Notes: generated by a model not told the origin, from the letters alone. A stretch of 32,949 nt of DNA from Candidatus Hydrogenedens terephthalaticus JGI OTU-1 (GCA_000493945.1 AWNW01000032.1:1-32949); one strand, 5' to 3'; shown: positions 7,704 through 16,371, numbered from the stretch's first letter. Made by a program: numbers and translations.

Positions 7704-9458
7704 TTATATTTTATTTTTCAACATTTGAATATCACAGGCATCCGTTTTACCATCACTATTCAAATCAGTTTTTATTACCGAATTAACACCCAAAACTGCA
7801 TTCACCACAATATTTAAGTCATTATAATCAACTGTGCCGGAGTCATCTACATCAAAAATATTCGGGGGAATATAAATGTAGGGTTCTATTAACGGATAAC
7901 TTACATCAAATCGCCCGTAGTAATCTGGTTCATTCATAGAAATACAACTGGCGCCCCCGCCCCAGAGTTGTCCGATAATTTGTTGAGTATCCTCCCGCAA
8001 CAAAGGACACCCGGATGACCCGGGTTCTGTACTACTCAGGTTGTAGATGACTTCATGGTATCTGTTCAAGGGACGCAAGTTATCCCCATTATTTAATGGA
8101 CTGCCTGTATTTGTCTTATTCCCAAAAGAAATCCGTTTATAAGACCTACCCGGATGGTGTATCACAACAACACTTATGTTCAAAGGAATGATTTCATTCG
8201 TAAATCCTAATTCTAAAACATTATCAGGTGGTGTATTTTTCATCCGCAACAAAGCCATATCTGTCCCATTACTTGTATCTGAACCTATAAGGAAATCTGC
8301 TCCCCCTGTTGTTTTAGGGACACTCGTTATAGAGGGGACTGTGCCTTTGCAATCTACCGTTTGATACATCCAGATAAACTCCAAAGTCTCCGCAGAAGAT
8401 TGACTACCAACACAATGAAACGCAGTTAAAATTAATTGGGATATTTGCTCATTGTTTCCATCATTTAAAAGGCTGCCCGTGCAAAAAATTACACTCGGAG
8501 TGGCAACTCTCACTATTCCTACGACACCCCTGCTCAAAGTTTTCCAGGGTTCATAACACATCACATCTTCATAACAGTTTCCAAGTTTTTCCAATTCTTC
8601 TATCGGGTCATTGTATAGATACGCATACTGGTCTATGATTATAGGTACAGGATGGAGAGAGGAACTTTCTGGCAAAACATAAAACAAACTAATCTCAGAA
8701 GAATAAACCATTGGCGTCCATATATCTTTATCACTTACTATGATAGGAATAACCTCATTATTCCCATCATTCCCCATAATATAGAGTTTATGCAAAGGAG
8801 GTAGTAAATCCGTTAATACCAAATGAAGTTTCATCCCCATAGCATCCTCTGCAAAGAAATTCAACGAGTAAACAGAATAATCATTCACTTTTTCCTGAGT
8901 AAAATAAATAGGAGATGGCATTTCAAAAAGGGTTATAGGCTCCTCTACTGAAATTACTTTTCCTATTTCCAATAGCCCTTTCTCCTGTTGATTATAATAA
9001 CTCTCTGTCTCAAGAGCAGATGGAACAGGTAAATTGAAGGTATATTGGGAAGGCTTTAATTGCAAATTATTCATGGGAATAGATGCATCCCTTTTTTTTC
9101 CTTTTTTATACAACTTCTTTTGCACATCTTCCGTTGGAACATCCACAATATTCGGATCCCAATTCTTCGTAGTTAAATTAAACTCTCTTATTTTATCTCC
9201 ATCTAATTTATTTCCCTGCTCATCAAAATAGACCTCTTCTTCCGTCCCGGTTGTAATATCATTCACCAGAAAACCATACACATACCCTCTTTTGGTATAT
9301 TCAATCCATTGCAGTTTTATCTGAAAATAGCTTGACGAATAGCCTGCTTGCTCCAACCATTGAATAGCGTCTGTTGAAACAATATTCTCCTGACTTGAAG
9401 ATATAGATGCACTTACAAAAAATAGAAACAAACACAAAAATGCTAATTTATTCATCAT
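7704..9458 (-). CDS. Secreted S1-family serine protease with dockerin-like C-terminus
   Basis: I chose the ATG at 9458 (584 aa). The frame extends to a TTG at 9479, but MMNKLAFLCLFLFF gives a normal signal peptide only from the ATG, and a GGAG lies about 15 bases upstream. The layout parallels the next gene: a pro-region, then a trypsin-like core with H348 (LTAFHC), D400 (GTDMALLRM) and S482 (TEPGSSGCP). Instead of Calx-beta and TSP3 repeats, the last 50 or so residues contain two Ca-loop repeats (DVDDSGTVDYNDL and DLNSDGKTDACDI) typical of a type I dockerin. A dockerin binds a cohesin partner, so the enzyme may dock to a scaffold or surface protein. Tandem duplication followed by exchange of the C-terminal module is the simplest history. 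Confidence 0.85.
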   Translation of the reverse strand: MMNKLAFLCLFLFFVSASISSSQENIVSTDAIQWLEQAGYSSSYFQIKLQWIEYTKRGYVYGFLVNDITTGTEEEVYFDEQGNKLDGDKIREFNLTTKNWDPNIVDVPTEDVQKKLYKKGKKRDASIPMNNLQLKPSQYTFNLPVPSALETESYYNQQEKGLLEIGKVISVEEPITLFEMPSPIYFTQEKVNDYSVYSLNFFAEDAMGMKLHLVLTDLLPPLHKLYIMGNDGNNEVIPIIVSDKDIWTPMVYSSEISLFYVLPESSSLHPVPIIIDQYAYLYNDPIEELEKLGNCYEDVMCYEPWKTLSRGVVGIVRVATPSVIFCTGSLLNDGNNEQISQLILTAFHCVGSQSSAETLEFIWMYQTVDCKGTVPSITSVPKTTGGADFLIGSDTSNGTDMALLRMKNTPPDNVLELGFTNEIIPLNISVVVIHHPGRSYKRISFGNKTNTGSPLNNGDNLRPLNRYHEVIYNLSSTEPGSSGCPLLREDTQQIIGQLWGGGASCISMNEPDYYGRFDVSYPLIEPYIYIPPNIFDVDDSGTVDYNDLNIVVNAVLGVNSVIKTDLNSDGKTDACDIQMLKNKI

Positions 9459-9605
9459 CGTTTGCAGAAATAACTCCAATCTCTACATTTTAAATCATAC
9501 ATCATTTTCCTATACTATAAGTTTACCTGAAAATAAATATTTTTGACGAATAATCATTTTACAAAACTAAAAAGAAACCATTACATAATGTAATAAGATT
9601 TTGTC

Positions 9606-10751
9606 ATGAAAACGATTCGGTGCTTAATTTTGTTGTTTTTCGTTTATTCCAATAGTGCATTTCCTTTAGAAAATTCAAAGCAATGCGTTAATGTCAATAT
9701 AACCCAAAAAAATGATTTTCCTAATATAGATATAACCTTCCCGAGTAGTGAAAATATCGGTCCCTATATATGTTTGAATAATATAATTGAAGAAACACAA
9801 GTTATTAAAGAACTTCAAATATCTTTTGATAGCAACCTTACTCGTGCTGATTTTATAAAAAACAAAAAATATAAAGATGTGAGGATAATCGAAAATTTAT
9901 ATTTTAAGATTATATCATGGAGTGAAGATATAGAATCCTCTATGGGGGAAGAAACATGGAGATATTATTTTGTTCTATTAAAACACTCCGATCAGGTTCT
10001 TCTCTGGGCTGAAAGTGAAACAGAGATAAAATCCTGCAAATTACAGAGAATAGATACTTCTCTTCCCGATATTTCTATGATAGAAGGAAAAAACTCTCTG
10101 GTGTTCACAACCGACACACAAATACAATCATCACTAACCCCGATATTTCCTGTAACTATCAAAAGAATAGAGGATACCAACAATATATCTTTTCATTTTT
10201 TTAAATCATCTAATTTTACTCCAAACATTTTTGGACTTTTTATAACAACGGGAACAAAACCGATCCCCTTCATTCAACTATCTCCATCAGATATAGGACC
10301 AGAACAGGGGGTTTTGATAAATATTGTAGCCAATAATCCAGCAACACCCTCTTATAATGTTTTCCTTGCACCGGGAAACACTGTAACATCCTATAATAAG
10401 AAAAGATTTGAACTCTGGGGCAAGTCCTGCATAATTGAACTGGAAAAAGGGGCATATAATATATTAGGTTTTATTGATACCCAAGGATTCTCATACAAAG
10501 ATAAATTTAATCAATGGAGTATTGCTTTTTATTCTCCATTTAACGGGTATCTACAATTAAATGGGAAAATAAATAACTTATTTAATTCCTTCCTATATGG
10601 GGATGATATAAACAGAGGTTCCAGAATCAAAGGATTATGCCAGATCGAAAATCATGATTACTTTCCTTTTGAGATACCCTCATGTATTGAAAGCAGAATC
10701 CCCTTCCCGGAACAAATCATTTTAGAACTTTCAACCTCGAGCAAAAAATAA
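9606..10751 (+). CDS. Exported protein of unknown function
   Basis: The gene encodes 381 aa with an N-terminal signal peptide (MKTIRC, hydrophobic to about residue 16, then NSA-FP as a possible cleavage site). There is no C-terminal anchor. The body is rich in beta-strand-forming segments, with four to six scattered cysteines, and ends in a plain tail (LSTSSKK). I see no catalytic motif and do not recognise the family. The gene is transcribed divergently from the two secreted proteases across a 147-bp gap, so a role as inhibitor, substrate or co-secreted partner is possible but only a guess. Its stop is 9 bp from the end of the convergent DedA-like gene. Confidence 0.65.
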   Translation: MKTIRCLILLFFVYSNSAFPLENSKQCVNVNITQKNDFPNIDITFPSSENIGPYICLNNIIEETQVIKELQISFDSNLTRADFIKNKKYKDVRIIENLYFKIISWSEDIESSMGEETWRYYFVLLKHSDQVLLWAESETEIKSCKLQRIDTSLPDISMIEGKNSLVFTTDTQIQSSLTPIFPVTIKRIEDTNNISFHFFKSSNFTPNIFGLFITTGTKPIPFIQLSPSDIGPEQGVLINIVANNPATPSYNVFLAPGNTVTSYNKKRFELWGKSCIIELEKGAYNILGFIDTQGFSYKDKFNQWSIAFYSPFNGYLQLNGKINNLFNSFLYGDDINRGSRIKGLCQIENHDYFPFEIPSCIESRIPFPEQIILELSTSSKK

Positions 10752-10760
10752 TTTATCCTC

Positions 10761-11357
10761 CTACGAAGCCCACCACTTTATAACAACAAAACCACCGATA
10801 AGTAAAACGGTAAACGCCACAACACACCAATCAAACCAACGGTCAATGAAATTCCGTATCTTTTCGCCAAAAATAAATATTAAGATACTAACAAGGAAAA
10901 ATCGGGCAGCCCTTCCTATTGTTGAAGCGATAAGAAACATAGGAAAATTAATTGAACATACACCCGCCGCAATGGTTATAACTTTGTAAGGAATCGGTGT
11001 AAAAGCGGCGACAAAAACAATCCAGAAATTATAATTTTCATATAGATTTTTTACATGCTCAAAGGCTTCCGGTGTAAAACCCGGCACATAATTAAAAAAG
11101 AAATCCTGAACTATCATCCATACACTATAACCAATTAAATAACCAAATACTCCTCCAATAACCGAGCCTATTGTACATAAAGACGCAAACCAAAACGATT
11201 TCAAACGATTCCCTATACAGAGAGCGATTAACAAAACATCCGGCGGAATAGGAAAAAAACTCGATTCAGCAAAGGCTAATACAAATAGTGCAAATGCCCC
11301 GTAAGGACTCTCTGCCCAACTCAAAACCCAGTCATACAACTTTCGTAACAATTTCAT
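10761..11357 (-). CDS. DedA-family membrane protein (YqaA-like, SNARE-associated/VTT domain)
   Basis: The gene encodes 198 aa with about five hydrophobic segments. DedA signatures are present: ESSFFPIPPD (31-40, acidic residue at the re-entrant loop), FTPIPYK (119-125) and GRAARF (148-153) with its conserved Gly-Arg. DedA proteins flip or transport lipids such as undecaprenyl phosphate and phosphatidylethanolamine in the inner membrane. The short YqaA subgroup fits the length. It lies 33 bp downstream of surE on the same strand and is probably in one transcript with it. Family assignment is firm; the substrate is not known. Confidence 0.85.
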   Translation of the reverse strand: MKLLRKLYDWVLSWAESPYGAFALFVLAFAESSFFPIPPDVLLIALCIGNRLKSFWFASLCTIGSVIGGVFGYLIGYSVWMIVQDFFFNYVPGFTPEAFEHVKNLYENYNFWIVFVAAFTPIPYKVITIAAGVCSINFPMFLIASTIGRAARFFLVSILIFIFGEKIRNFIDRWFDWCVVAFTVLLIGGFVVIKWWAS

Positions 11358-11390
11358 TAAAAACAGCCCTCATAAGAAAATTTTTAAGAA

Positions 11391-12146
11391 TTAGAGTTCG
11401 ATACGGGGGTCATAGAAATACGATAGGGCAGAATGATTGGTAAAATCCCTCTGGAGGGGTGTAATACTGATTTGATTCTGCTCAATAGCCTCAAAATCTG
11501 TTCCCGCTTCTTGAATATGGGTTGGTTGTGCTCCCCCTATCCAATAATAAATTTGCCCTCGTGGGTCATATCTTTTAATTATCTCATCCTGATAATTTCT
11601 CCGACCCATTTTCGTTATTGCTACTCCCTTTAATTCGGAATAGGGTAGGTCGGGCACATTTACATTTAACATCGTATCCGCAGGAAGACCATACTTCAAA
11701 ATATAACGGGCTAACTTTACTGCAAAAATTCCTGCAGATTCAAAATTTTCCGGTTCATGGCTTACAATAGAAATGGAAAAAGAGGGAACCCCCAACAACA
11801 TTCCTTCAAAGGCTCCCGCAACTGTCCCTGAATATGTAACATCATCTCCGAGATTTGCTCCCGCATTTATCCCGGCAATAATTAGAGAAGGCTTAACACC
11901 TAATAAATCTCGAACGGCTAACATCACACAATCCGTAGGTGTGCCATCTACCATGTGCCACTTTTCCTTTACCGGCGTTACCCGTAAAGGTTTTCGCAAT
12001 GATACGCCATGCCCCACCGCACTCTGCTCACGGTCAGGAGCAAAAACATATACATCTCCAATACTTTCCATTATCTCAGATAGATGCGCTAATCCTTTTG
12101 CATGAATTCCATCATCATTAGTCAATAAAATTATAGGTCTTGGCAT
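11391..12146 (-). CDS. surE: 5'/3'-nucleotidase SurE
   Basis: The gene encodes 251 aa, the usual SurE length. The metal-site motif ILLTNDDG places D11 and D12 at the N-terminus, followed by DREQSAVGHGVSL (38-50, with the metal-binding Ser), AGINAGANLGDD (91-102) and YSGTVAGA. SurE is a cytoplasmic metal-dependent phosphatase acting on nucleoside 5'- and 3'-monophosphates and is linked to stationary-phase survival. It is the first gene of a likely two-gene unit with the DedA-like gene. All key residues are present. Confidence 0.95.
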   Translation of the reverse strand: MPRPIILLTNDDGIHAKGLAHLSEIMESIGDVYVFAPDREQSAVGHGVSLRKPLRVTPVKEKWHMVDGTPTDCVMLAVRDLLGVKPSLIIAGINAGANLGDDVTYSGTVAGAFEGMLLGVPSFSISIVSHEPENFESAGIFAVKLARYILKYGLPADTMLNVNVPDLPYSELKGVAITKMGRRNYQDEIIKRYDPRGQIYYWIGGAQPTHIQEAGTDFEAIEQNQISITPLQRDFTNHSALSYFYDPRIEL

Positions 12147-12485
12147 GATACTTACCTTTATTCAAAAATTATAGTGTAATTAAAAGAAACCAAATCGCAA
12201 AACAATAAATAATATAACATAAAACAAATTATAAAATCAAATTTAACCTGAATAAATTAATTATAAAATAATAATAATTTGTTTTTTATATAAAACAAAA
12301 TAATTACACTTAACAAATAAAAATTTATTTGCATTATTATTATATTAATATTGAGAATTTTTTGTATCTAAAAATTGTTATGCCACACAGAAAATTTGAA
12401 ACAAAAATTGAGTTATATGGTATAATAAGTTGTAGACAGTTTTATAGATTTTATGAAATATTTTAGGTATATTAGGACATTAACA
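12147..12485. other. Very AT-rich divergent intergenic region
   Basis: This 339-bp gap separates the divergent surE and receiver genes. It is extremely AT-rich, with long A/T runs and an AT palindrome at 12314-12331 (CAAATAAA, 2-nt centre, TTTATTTG). It holds the promoter listed at 12396-12426 and presumably that of surE. I see no RNA gene or conserved reading frame. Confidence 0.6.
12396..12426 (+). promoter_or_regulatory. Extended -10 promoter for the receiver gene
   Basis: TATAAT at 12421-12426 is preceded by TGG, giving an extended -10. TTGAAA at 12396-12401 is a fair -35 at a long spacing of 19 bp. The start codon lies about 53 nt after the expected transcription start. Confidence 0.55.
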
Positions 12486-12845
12486 ATGAAGTTGTTATTT
12501 GTAGATGATGATTCAAATTTGATTAGTATTTTTAAGAAATGGGCATCAATTAAAGGTCTTGACGCAAAGTTTGCCTATAACGGATCAGAAGTTCTTGAAT
12601 TGGTAGAAAGAGAAAAATTTGACATTATTTTAATGGATATAGATATGCCCATACTTGATGGTATCACCACGGCAGAAAGACTACAAAAATTAACTCCCCA
12701 TACAAAAGTTCTGATATTAACAGGTTTACATCCTAAAAGTCGTCATAAACTACCTCAAAACATTGTAGATGTTTTAGTAAAACCCATTTCCTTATCTGAA
12801 TTAAACAAGAAATTATCTCTTATAGCAAATCCTCAAAATATATAA
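12486..12845 (+). CDS. Stand-alone response regulator receiver (CheY-like)
   Basis: I chose the ATG at 12486, which has AGGA 8 bases upstream and starts directly with the beta-1 strand MKLLFVDDD; an in-frame ATG at 12453 lacks a ribosome-binding site. The product is 119 aa, a receiver domain with no output domain. Canonical residues are present: acidic cluster D7-D9, phospho-acceptor D51 (MDIDMPILDG), T79 (ILTG) and K99 (VLVKP). Single-domain receivers relay phosphate or act by protein-protein contact. No histidine kinase is nearby, so its partner is encoded elsewhere. Confidence 0.88.
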   Translation: MKLLFVDDDSNLISIFKKWASIKGLDAKFAYNGSEVLELVEREKFDIILMDIDMPILDGITTAERLQKLTPHTKVLILTGLHPKSRHKLPQNIVDVLVKPISLSELNKKLSLIANPQNI

Positions 12846-13007
12846 ATCAAACATTACCCGCCATTTATTTTCCATCTCCCCCTTTTGAAATATTGTAGAG
12901 GACTGCTATACTTCTATAACAAAATATGAATTTGACTTTTATTAATTCATTGCCTTATGTTATTTATATAAAATATTTTGTTATGACAAAAATGTAAAAT
13001 CGTTGCC

Positions 13008-13026
13008 TTTACAAATTATGTAAAGT
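13008..13026. promoter_or_regulatory. Operator-like inverted repeat
   Basis: CTTTAC (13008-13013) and GTAAAG (13021-13026) form a perfect 6-bp inverted repeat around a 7-bp AT spacer, about 70 bp before the AT-hook phosphatase gene. The 19-bp span fits a dimeric regulator site. There is no T-tract, so it is not a terminator. This could be chance in AT-rich DNA. Confidence 0.3.
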
Positions 13027-13095
13027 AAGGATAATAACGGTTTAATATAGGTATGTAAAAAATAATTACTAAACCTTAAGAAAGGGTATGCGTTC

Positions 13096-14295
13096 ATGGC
13101 AGACGCAAAAAAAGACTCAAAAACAAAGGGAAAAATTGCTACTCCTAAGCAATCAAAAAAATCAGAAGTAGATATCAAAAAAAGAGGAAGACCTAAAAAA
13201 GAGGCGATGGCAACAGCAATGAAAGCACAACCTATGAAAAGAAAAAGAGGAAGACCCCCTGCAGAAAAAGATACAAGCACTGCAACCGAAATAAAGCAGG
13301 AAGGTAAAAGCCGTGGGCGTGGAGAGAAAATGCTATCACGCGAATTCTTATTTGATTTAGTCATGTTTATTAAGGAAGCGGTTGAACCCGTTGCTCGATC
13401 ACTTAAAGGTAAGGATATTGTACATGTAGCGCCCACAGGAGACCCAACTTTTGCGATAGACCAGATTGCAGAAAAAGCCCTATTATCCTTTTTACGAGCA
13501 TCGAAACAACCCATTGCTTATTACTCAGAAGATACGGGATATTCCACTTACGCACGTGTCCCTAAATATCTCTTAATTGTTGACCCCATTGATGGAACGC
13601 GGGCTGCTAAAAATGGCTTTGAATGGTGCACGGTATCTGTTGCAAGTACTCGTGTTATCGAACGACCTACTTACAAAGACCTTGATAACGCATGCATAGC
13701 CGAAATAATGAATGACCGTATTTTCTATGCAGAACGAGGAGAAGGGACATCCATTATAAGTAGTGATTCCAAAAAGCGCCCGAAACTTTCAAATAATACA
13801 GATATTGAAACATTAAACTGGTCATTAACTATCCCCGGAAGACCTGCTTATCTCATCTTTAATACAGCAGGCAAATTAATTGACCTTAGCAGTTTACGGG
13901 GCGGTTTCTTTACCTGTAATAGTAGTTCTTATAGTTTAACACGATTAGTTACAGGACAATTAGACGCTTGTGTAGATATTTCGGTTCGATTTTTTAAGGA
14001 GTTTCCAGAAGGAACACGGGATATGTTCTTAAAATCCGGTAAAGGTTCTATTATTGGGCCGGCTCCTTATGATTTATGTCCCGCTTTATTAATAGCCGAA
14101 GAAGCAGGATGTGTATTTACAAATACAGAAGGTGATAACTTTGATAATGTATTGCTTTTAGATACACATCCAGAAAATTATCAAACACTTATTGCCGCTT
14201 CCAATTCCGAATTACATGATTACCTTTTAGAATTCTTTAATGAACGCATCGAACAGGTAATCAATGTTTTAAGAAAAAAGAAATCATCTAATTAA
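13096..14295 (+). CDS. Inositol-monophosphatase-superfamily protein with N-terminal AT-hook region
   Basis: The gene encodes 399 aa. Residues 1-80 are Lys/Arg-rich and low in complexity, with two AT-hook cores: RGRP at 30-33 (KKRGRPKK) and at 51-54 (KRKRGRPP), plus RGR at 73-75. Residues about 82-395 form an IMPase/FBPase-like domain with the metal-site motifs SED (E145), VDPIDGT (D163, D166) and YDLCPA (D326, matching the WD-x-A motif), followed by EEAGC. The enzyme part should be a Mg-dependent, Li-sensitive sugar or inositol phosphatase. The AT-hooks would bind the minor groove of AT-rich DNA, or the basic tail may bind RNA or polyphosphate. No in-frame break or stop separates the parts and the start codon is well placed, so the fusion looks real. 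Confidence 0.85.
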   Translation: MADAKKDSKTKGKIATPKQSKKSEVDIKKRGRPKKEAMATAMKAQPMKRKRGRPPAEKDTSTATEIKQEGKSRGRGEKMLSREFLFDLVMFIKEAVEPVARSLKGKDIVHVAPTGDPTFAIDQIAEKALLSFLRASKQPIAYYSEDTGYSTYARVPKYLLIVDPIDGTRAAKNGFEWCTVSVASTRVIERPTYKDLDNACIAEIMNDRIFYAERGEGTSIISSDSKKRPKLSNNTDIETLNWSLTIPGRPAYLIFNTAGKLIDLSSLRGGFFTCNSSSYSLTRLVTGQLDACVDISVRFFKEFPEGTRDMFLKSGKGSIIGPAPYDLCPALLIAEEAGCVFTNTEGDNFDNVLLLDTHPENYQTLIAASNSELHDYLLEFFNERIEQVINVLRKKKSSN

Positions 14296-14626
14296 TAAAA
14301 AATAAGGAAATTTCCAAAAAAAAGATATATACAGGCAGTATTGTCTTTGTTTTTATTGAAACATAGAAGAAATGAGATAGAAGAGACAGTATATTCACTA
14401 AACGGTAGCATGAAACTTTTTCAGTATAAAAAGTATTGCATACATTCCTGATATGGAGTAAAACTATAAATTAATCTTATTTTTGAATACCTAACAGAAA
14501 ATAGATTGTTAAGGTTTTTCTCTACCAAATATATTGGAGATACAACTTAGAATTTGATATAATAAAGTGTAACATAGGTACTTTGGGGAGCATAAATAAG
14601 TAAAAAAATATAGAAGAAAGGTTATT
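14296..14626. other. Intergenic region upstream of dapL
   Basis: This 331-bp AT-rich gap contains a perfect 7-bp stem hairpin (ACTTTTT at 14415-14421, 6-nt loop, AAAAAGT at 14428-14434) without a following T-tract, and the dapL promoter listed separately. I looked for a lysine riboswitch-like structure and a tRNA and saw neither. Confidence 0.5.
14534..14563 (+). promoter_or_regulatory. Extended -10 promoter for dapL
   Basis: TATAAT at 14558-14563 is preceded by TGA (extended -10), and TTGGAG at 14534-14539 serves as -35 at 18 bp. The leader would be about 57 nt and includes AGAAAGG shortly before the ATG at 14627. Confidence 0.6.
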
Positions 14627-15805
14627 ATGTTTACAGCCCAACGGTTAGAAAAGATACCACCTTATCTTTTTATGACTTTACGAAACAAGATTAATGAGGC
14701 AAAAGCCCGTGGAGTAAAGGTCATCAGTTTAGCCATTGGGGACCCTGTGGACCCGACACCGACACCGGTCATTGATGAACTTTGTAAAACCGCCTACGAT
14801 CCAGAAAATCATCGTTATCCCACAGATGAAGAATGGGGAATGCAGGCACTGCGTAAAGCCATTGCGAACTGGTATCATCGTCGTTACGGGGTTACATTAG
14901 ATTACAGCAAGGAAATTGTGGCTCTTATCGGTTCAAAAGAAGGTTGCCACCATTTCGCCCTGGCTGTAGTTGACCCCGGCGATAAAGTGCTCGTAACAGA
15001 CCCGGGATATCCCGGTTATAAACCCAGCATCTGGTTTGCAGGTGGAGAGCCCGTTCCGGTTCCAGCCACGGCAAAAACCAATTTCCTCCCTGCTTTAGCA
15101 GATATTCCCACAGAAATTGCAAAACAAGCAAAGGCTTTTTATTTAAATTACCCCAATAATCCCACAGGTGCTATTGCTACGAAAGAATTCCTGAATGAAT
15201 TGGTAGAGTTTTGTAAATCATGGAATATTGCGGTTTGTTATGACAATCCTTACAGTGAGGTCATTTTTGAAGGAGAACGATTAAGTTTCCTTTCTGCGGA
15301 AGGGGCGAAAGATATTGGCGTTGAACTTAATTCCTTATCGAAGCCTTTCAATATGACGGGTTGGAGGATTGGAATGGCATGTGGGAATGCGGAAATTGTA
15401 AAAGGAATTGCAACAGTTAAAGCAAACACCGATTCCGGTATCTTCAATGCTATTCAATATGCCGGCATTAAAGCATTGAATGACTGTGATGATTTTACAG
15501 AAAAAATGTTGGGAATTTATCGCCATCGGCGGGAAAAATTATTGTCTGCATTGAAAAAATTAAACTGGGAAATACCTGCAAGCAAAGGGACTTTTTATCT
15601 CTGGGCACCTGTCCCCTCCGGCTTTACTTCGGCACAATTTTGTGAATTTATTTTTGAAAAATGTGCCATTGTTCTGGCTCCGGGTAGTGCCTACGGACAA
15701 TACGGAGAAGGCTATGTCCGTTTTTCTCTTACAGTTAAGGAAGAGCAACTGGATGAAGCCATAGAACGATTATTACAACATTTGAAGGATGTTTCGTTTA
15801 AATAA
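14627..15805 (+). CDS. dapL: LL-diaminopimelate aminotransferase
   Basis: The gene encodes 392 aa of fold-type I aminotransferase. DapL converts tetrahydrodipicolinate directly to LL-2,6-diaminopimelate with glutamate as donor, serving lysine and peptidoglycan synthesis in the cytoplasm. Landmarks are the N-terminal RLEKIPPYLF, IGDPVDPTP, GSKEGCHH (102-109), DPGYPGY, NYPNNPTGA (174-182), YDNPYSE (D206), SLSKPFNMTGWRIG with PLP lysine K239, and the carboxylate-binding R365. GSKEG is typical of DapL, and the overall pattern fits the broader DapL2 branch; another aspartate-type aminotransferase is possible but less likely. It has its own promoter and a hairpin terminator downstream. Confidence 0.85.
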   Translation: MFTAQRLEKIPPYLFMTLRNKINEAKARGVKVISLAIGDPVDPTPTPVIDELCKTAYDPENHRYPTDEEWGMQALRKAIANWYHRRYGVTLDYSKEIVALIGSKEGCHHFALAVVDPGDKVLVTDPGYPGYKPSIWFAGGEPVPVPATAKTNFLPALADIPTEIAKQAKAFYLNYPNNPTGAIATKEFLNELVEFCKSWNIAVCYDNPYSEVIFEGERLSFLSAEGAKDIGVELNSLSKPFNMTGWRIGMACGNAEIVKGIATVKANTDSGIFNAIQYAGIKALNDCDDFTEKMLGIYRHRREKLLSALKKLNWEIPASKGTFYLWAPVPSGFTSAQFCEFIFEKCAIVLAPGSAYGQYGEGYVRFSLTVKEEQLDEAIERLLQHLKDVSFK

Positions 15806-15820
15806 TAAATAATTGGCGTT

Positions 15821-15848
15821 CAAAACGATACTATCGTTTTGTTTATAT
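15821..15848 (+). terminator. Hairpin terminator after dapL
   Basis: CAAAACGAT (15821-15829) and ATCGTTTTG (15833-15841) form a perfect 9-bp stem with a 3-nt loop, 15 bp after the dapL stop. The following bases (TTTATATAAATTT) are T-rich but broken by A, so termination may be partial and allow read-through into the EIIA gene. Confidence 0.55.
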
Positions 15849-15905
15849 AAATTTATAAATGAAAAATGATGACTATATATCATACACAATAAGGTAGTAA
15901 GTGTT

Positions 15906-16358
15906 ATGCCTGTTTTTGGCAAAGAAATTCCTGAATCGCAAATATGTATTATTCGTAAAAAAACAACGAAATACGATGTGCTGGACACACTCATTGACAC
16001 GATGAAAAATAATCCAGCCATCACGAATCACGATGCATTTAGAAAAGCGGTATTTGACCGAGAGGAAGTTACAAGCACAGGAATAGGTAGCGGTATTGCT
16101 ATTCCCCATGTTCGTATGGATGAGGTAAAAGAAATTTCCATAGCCGTAGCGATTGTCCCGGAGGGTGTTGATTTCGATTCAATTGACAATCAACCTGTTC
16201 ATCTTGTCGTATTATTTGCCACGCCCAAAAATAGAGATAAAGAATACCTACAATTAGTAGCCAAAGTTATGCAATCCCTTAGAGACGAGAAACTTTACCA
16301 ACGCCTTATTAAATGTCAGTCTCCCCATCAAGTAGCTCTTTGCTTAAATACCACATAA
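15906..16358 (+). CDS. PTS EIIA type-2 (fructose/nitrogen-type) domain protein
   Basis: The gene encodes 150 aa covering one EIIA-2 domain. The phospho-acceptor histidine is H68 in GIGSGIAIPHVR, preceded by the usual REEV-x-STGIG turn. The C-terminal part has the family's helix pattern (LVVLFATPKNRDKEYLQLVAKV). EIIA-2 proteins receive phosphate from HPr; free-standing ones often act as regulators (PtsN-like) rather than in sugar uptake. No EI, HPr, EIIB or EIIC gene lies in the window. It follows dapL by 100 bp, beyond an imperfect terminator. Confidence 0.88.
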   Translation: MPVFGKEIPESQICIIRKKTTKYDVLDTLIDTMKNNPAITNHDAFRKAVFDREEVTSTGIGSGIAIPHVRMDEVKEISIAVAIVPEGVDFDSIDNQPVHLVVLFATPKNRDKEYLQLVAKVMQSLRDEKLYQRLIKCQSPHQVALCLNTT

Positions 16359-16371
16359 ACAAAAAGTAGTA

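Noticed and set aside
9459..9479. TTG start giving seven extra residues on the dockerin-type protease
   Set aside because: The extra residues place polar and acidic residues before the signal peptide. The ATG at 9458 gives a standard signal sequence.
12981..13514. 177-aa ORF antisense to the AT-hook phosphatase
   Set aside because: It lies opposite a well-supported gene, mirrors its biased codons, and has no start-site signal or domain.
14296..14626. Lysine riboswitch or tRNA in the dapL leader
   Set aside because: I found no conserved riboswitch core or T-loop-like sequence. Only a simple hairpin and a promoter are visible.
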